Of a stretch of 64,000 bases of DNA, positions 60,018-64,000 are shown one piece after another. The position numbers were made by a program, and so were the translations under genes. Origin of the DNA: Xanthomonas sp. SI (lineage in GTDB: Bacteria; Pseudomonadota; Gammaproteobacteria; Xanthomonadales; Xanthomonadaceae); contig NZ_CP051261.1 in assembly GCF_014236855.1 (NCBI RefSeq), forward strand, positions 2,294,001-2,358,000, given 5' to 3'. Under the pieces are notes generated by a model. The model ran no database searches. It was given only the letters and a program-made list of their open reading frames with translations, and was not told where the DNA came from. Numbering within the stretch: position 1 is the first letter of the stretch; every line of letters starts with the position of its first letter.

Positions 60018-60935
60018 TTGCAAAACTCGCGGTGGCGTTTCGTCATGGTGTGGCTGGCGCTGGCGATCTGCTGGCCTGGGCTGGCGCACGCGCGTCCGAC
60101 GGTGCTGGTCCTGGGCCGCATCAGCGACAATCCCAAGGCCCACTACGAGCAGCTGAAGCCGTTGCTGGACTACGTGGTGCCGCGCATGCGCGACGTCGGC
60201 ATCACCTCTGGGCAGATCCTGATGGCCCGCGACAGCCAGCAGATGAGCAGCTACCTGCGCCGCGGTCGCGTCGACTGGGTCACCGAGACCGCGGCCACCG
60301 CGATGGCGCTGCAACAGCGCGGCGGGGTGCGGCCGCTGCTGCTGACCGAGCGCAGCGGCGTGCGCGACTACCACACCGTGTTCTTCGTGCGCCGCGATGG
60401 GCCGGTGCACAGCCTGCACGACCTGCAGGGCCGCACCCTGGCGTTGCAGAGCACCTTGTCCACCAGCGCCTACCTGGTGCCGATGATGACCCTGTTCGAG
60501 CACGATCTGCATCCGGAGATCCTGCTCTCGCCGAAAGACCAGGCCTCGGCGAACACGGTCGGCTACGTGTTCGCGCGCTCCGAGCTCAACATCGCCTCCT
60601 ACGTGCACAAGCACCTGGTGGACGCCGGCGCGCTGAGCAACCTGGACTGGGACGACGACCGCCGCGTGCCGCCGGCGTTCCGCCGCGATTTCCGGGTGAT
60701 CTACCGCACCGAGCCGTTCCCGCGCGCGGTGGAGATGGTGCGCAGCGACCTGGCCTCGCCGGTGGAGGCGCGCTTGCGCGAGGTGTTGCTGGAAGCCGCC
60801 GACGACCCGCAGGGCAGCGCCGCGCTGCACAAGTTCTTCGGCACCTCCGGCTTCTACCCGGTGGATCGGGCCTCGCAGAAGCGGCTGGACCAGCTGCGTG
60901 CCGGCGTTGCGCAGGTCAAGCTGGAAGTCGAATGA
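60018..60935 (+). CDS. PhnD-like periplasmic substrate-binding protein
   Basis: A 305-residue protein with a signal peptide (MVWLALAICWPGLAHA) and the PhnD/phosphonate-binding fold. TVLVLGRISDNPKAHYEQLK and LLDYVVPRMRD start lobe 1. VDWVTETAATAMALQQRGG, TVFFVRRDGPVHSLHDLQGR and TLALQSTLSTSAYLVPM line the ligand site. It lacks neighbouring ABC transporter genes. Its stop overlaps the start of a GGDEF-EAL gene (ATGA), so it more likely acts as a periplasmic sensor subunit than in uptake. TTG 60018 with GGGGA upstream is preferred; ATG 60045 is the alternative. The ligand is unknown; phosphate-like anions are a family guess. Confidence 0.85.
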   Translation: MQNSRWRFVMVWLALAICWPGLAHARPTVLVLGRISDNPKAHYEQLKPLLDYVVPRMRDVGITSGQILMARDSQQMSSYLRRGRVDWVTETAATAMALQQRGGVRPLLLTERSGVRDYHTVFFVRRDGPVHSLHDLQGRTLALQSTLSTSAYLVPMMTLFEHDLHPEILLSPKDQASANTVGYVFARSELNIASYVHKHLVDAGALSNLDWDDDRRVPPAFRRDFRVIYRTEPFPRAVEMVRSDLASPVEARLREVLLEAADDPQGSAALHKFFGTSGFYPVDRASQKRLDQLRAGVAQVKLEVE

Positions 60936-63070
60936 AGAGGCTGCGTTTCGGGTTGCAGGCCAGGTTCCTGCTGGCGATGGGCGTGGCCGCGTTGCTGATC
61001 ATGGCGATCCTGGGGTTGATGCTGGAGCGGCAGGCGGCGATGCAGAACGAGGTGCGCACGCTCAGCGGCAACGTCATCCACGGCCTGTTCGACCGCAGCA
61101 TGCGTACCCGCGGCGAAACCCTGGCGCGGCAGCTGTCCGATTCGCTGGCCAATCCGGTGTACTACTCGGACCTGGACGCGATCGGTACCCAGGTGCGCGC
61201 GGCGCTGGGCTACGTGGCGGTGGCCTACGTGCTGGTGTACGACGCCGAAGGGCGCCTGATCCACGACGGCAGCGACGATCTGCCCGGCTACGGCCAGCGC
61301 ATGCGCGGCCCGATGGCCGATGCGGCGATCAAGGCCAACGGCCTGCTGGCGCAGGAGTCCGACGAGATCCTGGACGTGTCGATGCCTATCATGATCGGCG
61401 ACCAGCGCGTGGGCGGGGTGCGTGTGGGCATGTCCTGGACGCGGGCGCTGGTCTACGAGCGCAAGGCCGGCGAGAACCTGGCGCAACGCCTGGACGCGCT
61501 GAGCAAGCGCCACCTGGGCTGGCTGTTGCTGCTGCTGGCGGCGCTGGGGCTGACCGCGGTGATGGTGGCGATCTACGTGCAGCGCACGCTGGTGGCGCCG
61601 GTGCGCTGGCTGGCCGCGGCCGCGCGCCAGATCGAGGCCGGCGACTACGTGGTGGAGCGCCGCGACAGCGGCCGCCACGACGAGGTCAGCGAACTGCTGC
61701 GCGCGTTCGGGCGCATGAGCGAGGCGATCGCCCGCCACGACCGCGACGTGCGCCACATGGCGTATACCGATGCCCTGACCGGGCTGACCAACCGGCTCGC
61801 GTTCCGCGAGGCGCTGGACCACCGCATGCTGTCGGCACGCGCCTCGCACCGGCGCCTGGCGCTGCTGTTCGCCGACATCGACGACTTCAAGCGGATCAAC
61901 GACACTCTCGGCCACGAGGCCGGCGACGAGGCGCTGCTGCAGTTCGCGCGGCGCATCCAACTGGCGGTGGATCAGCTGGGCGGGCATGACGCGCTGCTGG
62001 CGCGCTTCGGCGGCGACGAGTTCGTGATCCTGGTCGAGGACGAGCACGTGGTGCAGGTCGCCACCGGCCTGGCCGAGCGCCTGGTGCAGGAGTTGCGCGA
62101 GCCGCTGCGGATCCAGGACCGCGAGGTGTTCATGGGCACCTCGATCGGCATCACCGTCTATCCCGGCGATGCCGAGGACGCCTCGGCGCTGTTGAAGAAC
62201 GGCGACATCGCGATGTACCAGGCCAAGCTGGCCGGCAAGAACTGCCACCGCTTCTACAGCCGCGCGATGGACTATGCGGTGGAGCGGCGCGTGCACATGG
62301 AGCACGAGTTGCGCGGCGCCTGGGACCGCGACGAGCTGAAGCTGGTGTACCAGCCGATCTTCCGCACCCTGGACCGGCGCATGGTCGGCGTGGAAGTGCT
62401 GTTGCGCTGGCAGCATCCGGCGCTGGGCACGATCTCGCCGACGGTGTTCATCGACGTGGCCGAGCAGAGCGGGCTGATCGAGAGCATCGGCCCCAAGGTG
62501 CTGCGCGCGGCCTGCATGGAGGCCACGCAATGGCAGCGCTTCGACGGCAGCCGCGACCTGTTCGTGTCGGTCAACGTGTCGCCGCGGCAGCTGCGCAGCG
62601 GCGATCTGCCGGAAATCGTCGCCGACTGCCTGCGCGAATCCGGGCTGCCGGCCGCGCAGCTGCACCTTGAACTGACCGAGACCGCGGTGATCGGCGACGA
62701 GCTGCAGGCCGCGAGCATGCTGGCGCGGCTGCACCGCACCGGGGTCAAGGTGTGGCTGGACGATTTCGGCACCGGCTTCTCCGGGCTGAGCCACCTGCGC
62801 CAGGTGCCGGTGGACGGGGTCAAGATCGACAAGAGCTTCGTCGCCGACCTGCAGCGCGACCCCGACGACCTGGCCCTGACCACCGCGATCATCGCCATGG
62901 CGCATTCGCTGGGCATCACCGTGGTCGCCGAGGGCATCGAGCAGGAAGTGCAGTTCGAACTGCTGCGCGAGCGCGGCTGCGAACTGGGGCAGGGCTTCTG
63001 GCTCAGCCATCCGCTCAGCGCTGCCGAGTTCCGGCAACTGCTCGCCAACGAGGGCATGCCACGCGACTAG
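60932..63070 (+). CDS. Membrane GGDEF-EAL (c-di-GMP) protein with periplasmic sensor domain
   Basis: A 712-residue inner-membrane protein. A first helix (FLLAMGVAALLIMAILGLML), a periplasmic domain of about 150 residues, a second helix (LGWLLLLLAALGLTAVMVAI) and a HAMP-like linker precede the enzymatic domains. GGDEF is intact (RFGGDEFVIL, 360-364), suggesting cyclase activity. The EAL domain has EVL (488-490) in place of EAL, with NVSPRQL, ELTETAVI, LDDFGTGFSGLSHL, KIDKSF and VAEGIEQE retained, so phosphodiesterase activity is likely. No RxxD inhibitory site is seen just before GGDEF. It overlaps the PhnD-like gene by four bases, which implies that the binding protein feeds the periplasmic domain. 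Confidence 0.93.
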   Translation: MKRLRFGLQARFLLAMGVAALLIMAILGLMLERQAAMQNEVRTLSGNVIHGLFDRSMRTRGETLARQLSDSLANPVYYSDLDAIGTQVRAALGYVAVAYVLVYDAEGRLIHDGSDDLPGYGQRMRGPMADAAIKANGLLAQESDEILDVSMPIMIGDQRVGGVRVGMSWTRALVYERKAGENLAQRLDALSKRHLGWLLLLLAALGLTAVMVAIYVQRTLVAPVRWLAAAARQIEAGDYVVERRDSGRHDEVSELLRAFGRMSEAIARHDRDVRHMAYTDALTGLTNRLAFREALDHRMLSARASHRRLALLFADIDDFKRINDTLGHEAGDEALLQFARRIQLAVDQLGGHDALLARFGGDEFVILVEDEHVVQVATGLAERLVQELREPLRIQDREVFMGTSIGITVYPGDAEDASALLKNGDIAMYQAKLAGKNCHRFYSRAMDYAVERRVHMEHELRGAWDRDELKLVYQPIFRTLDRRMVGVEVLLRWQHPALGTISPTVFIDVAEQSGLIESIGPKVLRAACMEATQWQRFDGSRDLFVSVNVSPRQLRSGDLPEIVADCLRESGLPAAQLHLELTETAVIGDELQAASMLARLHRTGVKVWLDDFGTGFSGLSHLRQVPVDGVKIDKSFVADLQRDPDDLALTTAIIAMAHSLGITVVAEGIEQEVQFELLRERGCELGQGFWLSHPLSAAEFRQLLANEGMPRD

Positions 63071-63103
63071 GCGCGGTCCCGATTCCCACGAGCGCGCCCG
63101 TTT

Positions 63104-63177
63104 TTTTGTAGGAGCGGCTTCAGCCGCGACAGACATCGTCGGTAACGCCCGTCGCGGCTGAAGCCGCTCCTACAAAA
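63104..63177. repeat. REP-type hairpin GTAGGAGCGGCTTCAGCC
   Basis: A 27-base arm starting TTTTGTAGGAGCGGCTTC (63104-63130) and its perfect inverse ending GAAGCCGCTCCTACAAAA (63151-63177) enclose 20 bases. It is the REP sequence known from Stenotrophomonas, Xanthomonas and Pseudomonas, here between convergent genes. T and A runs flank the stem, so it can terminate transcription in both directions. Confidence 0.9.
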
Positions 63178-63186
63178 GGCGGTGCA

Positions 63187-64000
63187 TTATCGCGTCACGT
63201 CTGGAGTCGACACCCCGGCCTCGCTCTGCCGCACCGGTTGCATGCTGCCGTCCGGGTTGTAATGCAGGTACTCCACCGTCACCGCACGCCGGCCGATGGC
63301 GCCGTTCAAGTCGCCGATCGCCAAAGTCGCGTTGTGCAGGAACAGGTACCAGTGCCGCTTGAACTCGACGATGCCCGGATGGATGGTGAAGCTGTACTTG
63401 CCCGAGCCGGTCAGTTCGCCGCGATAGGTCCACGGCCCGGTGATGGCGGGCGCGGTCGCATAGGACACGTGTTCATCGCGCTGTGTAGCCCGGTCCAGCG
63501 AGGCATAGGTCAGGTAATACAGATCGCCGCGCTTGTGCAGCCACGGGCCTTCCTCGAAATGCGGCGGGGTGATCTCGCGGATCGGGCCGTCGAGTTCGAT
63601 CATGTTGGGCTTGAGCTTGGCCAGGTAGCACTGGCGGTTGCCCCAGGCGATCCAAGTGGTGCCGTCGTCGTCGGTCAGCACGGTCGGGTCGATGTCTTCC
63701 CAGCTGTGCGTGCCCTTCGGCGTCATTTCGTTGGTGACCAGCGCCGAGCCGCGCGCGTCCACGAACGGGCCGGTCGGCGTGTCCGCCACCGCCACCGCGA
63801 TCGCCTTGCCCGGATGCGTGGCGTCGTGCTCCACCGCCGCGTAGAAATAGAACTTGCCGTTCTTTTCTATCGCCTGGGATGCCCACGCATCCTGCTTGGC
63901 CCATTTGAAATCCTTGACGTTCATGATCGGGGCGTGGGCGGTCCAGGTCTTCATGTCCTTGGTCGAATACACCAGCCACTCGCGCATGGTGAACATCTCG
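63187..64000 (-). CDS. GH43 glycosidase (5' truncated by window end)
   Basis: The frame runs off the right edge; the last 271 codons are visible, from EMFTMREWLVYSTKDMKTWT on. EDIDPTVLTDDDGTTWIAWG holds the GH43 pKa-modulating Asp and HFEEGPWLHKRGDLYYLTYA the acid Glu. The base Asp of blade 1 is outside the window. ATAPAITGPWTYRGE, IHPGIVEFKRHWYLFLHNA and the final RRAVTVEYLHYNPDG strands complete the five-bladed propeller. It probably acts on arabinose- or xylose-containing glycans. It ends ten bases before the REP hairpin. It is a different GH43 from the one at 11930, lacking the discoidin-like module. Confidence 0.88.
   Translation of the reverse strand, partial: EMFTMREWLVYSTKDMKTWTAHAPIMNVKDFKWAKQDAWASQAIEKNGKFYFYAAVEHDATHPGKAIAVAVADTPTGPFVDARGSALVTNEMTPKGTHSWEDIDPTVLTDDDGTTWIAWGNRQCYLAKLKPNMIELDGPIREITPPHFEEGPWLHKRGDLYYLTYASLDRATQRDEHVSYATAPAITGPWTYRGELTGSGKYSFTIHPGIVEFKRHWYLFLHNATLAIGDLNGAIGRRAVTVEYLHYNPDGSMQPVRQSEAGVSTPDVTR

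Noticed and set aside
58640..60931. N-terminal extension of about 760 codons on the GGDEF-EAL frame
   Set aside because: It runs through suhB, trmJ and the PhnD-like gene in other frames and is low-complexity; ATG 60932 begins the membrane helix.

Overview
The window is high-GC chromosomal DNA from a plant-associated gammaproteobacterium, most likely Xanthomonas or a close relative. The basis is the codon use, the large TonB-dependent receptors of the Xanthomonas carbohydrate type, the queA-tgt-yajC-secD-secF block, and the dispersed GGGATTCGGGATTGGGG and GTAGGAGCGGCTTCAGCC repeats. Species cannot be fixed from sequence alone.

Layout. 1-1068 is the 3' end of a GH35/42-like glycosidase. A small flagellar-rod-like protein follows, then 3.5 tandem copies of a 141-bp intergenic repeat. 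2085-26985 is a large glycan-use region: a Tat-exported six-hairpin glycosidase; three TonB-dependent receptors; a multimodular glycosidase, a GH43 and a dipeptidyl-peptidase in one tight operon; a Tat-exported GH127/146 beta-L-arabinofuranosidase; and a GH27 alpha-galactosidase lipoprotein. Receptors 1 and 3 share a gap-free 41-bp upstream block and a downstream CACATTGTG, weaker versions precede receptor 2 and the GH127 gene, so one regulon is likely. The enzyme set (arabinofuranosidases, alpha-galactosidase, X-Pro-type peptidase) suggests arabinose- and galactose-decorated, proline-rich plant cell-wall glycoproteins or pectic side chains as substrate; this is inference. An Ldh2-type reductase follows.

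28679-35461 is an RHS toxin locus. The RHS-repeat/FN3 protein and the core-plus-toxin protein are separate, ATGA-overlapping genes, each with its own signal peptide, followed by a small membrane protein (likely immunity). The tip and immunity genes are clearly AT-rich.

35994-49786 is mostly housekeeping with accessory pieces: htpG, rsmD-coaD, a lipoprotein, a 2[4Fe-4S] ferredoxin-ggt pair, an MBL hydrolase, a GH9 cellulase lipoprotein, a divergent pair of unknown genes flanking a perfect 15-bp inverted repeat, a double-HTH LuxR-type protein, upp, an esterase and a small membrane protein. 49800-51856 is a class-III aminotransferase divergent from an Lrp/AsnC regulator with a perfect 21-bp palindrome at its start. 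51966-57933 is queA-tgt-yajC-secD-secF (queuosine synthesis and Sec accessory complex). suhB and trmJ follow divergently, then a PhnD-like binding protein translationally coupled to a GGDEF-EAL protein, a REP-type hairpin, and a 5'-truncated GH43 on the minus strand at the right edge.

No rRNA, tRNA, CRISPR array, insertion sequence or integrase was recognised. The best candidates for something undescribed are the shared upstream element of the glycan genes, the split RHS system, and the divergent pair at 45067-46772, whose products show a CheD/CNF-like Cys-His spacing and a speculative pore-former-like segment.
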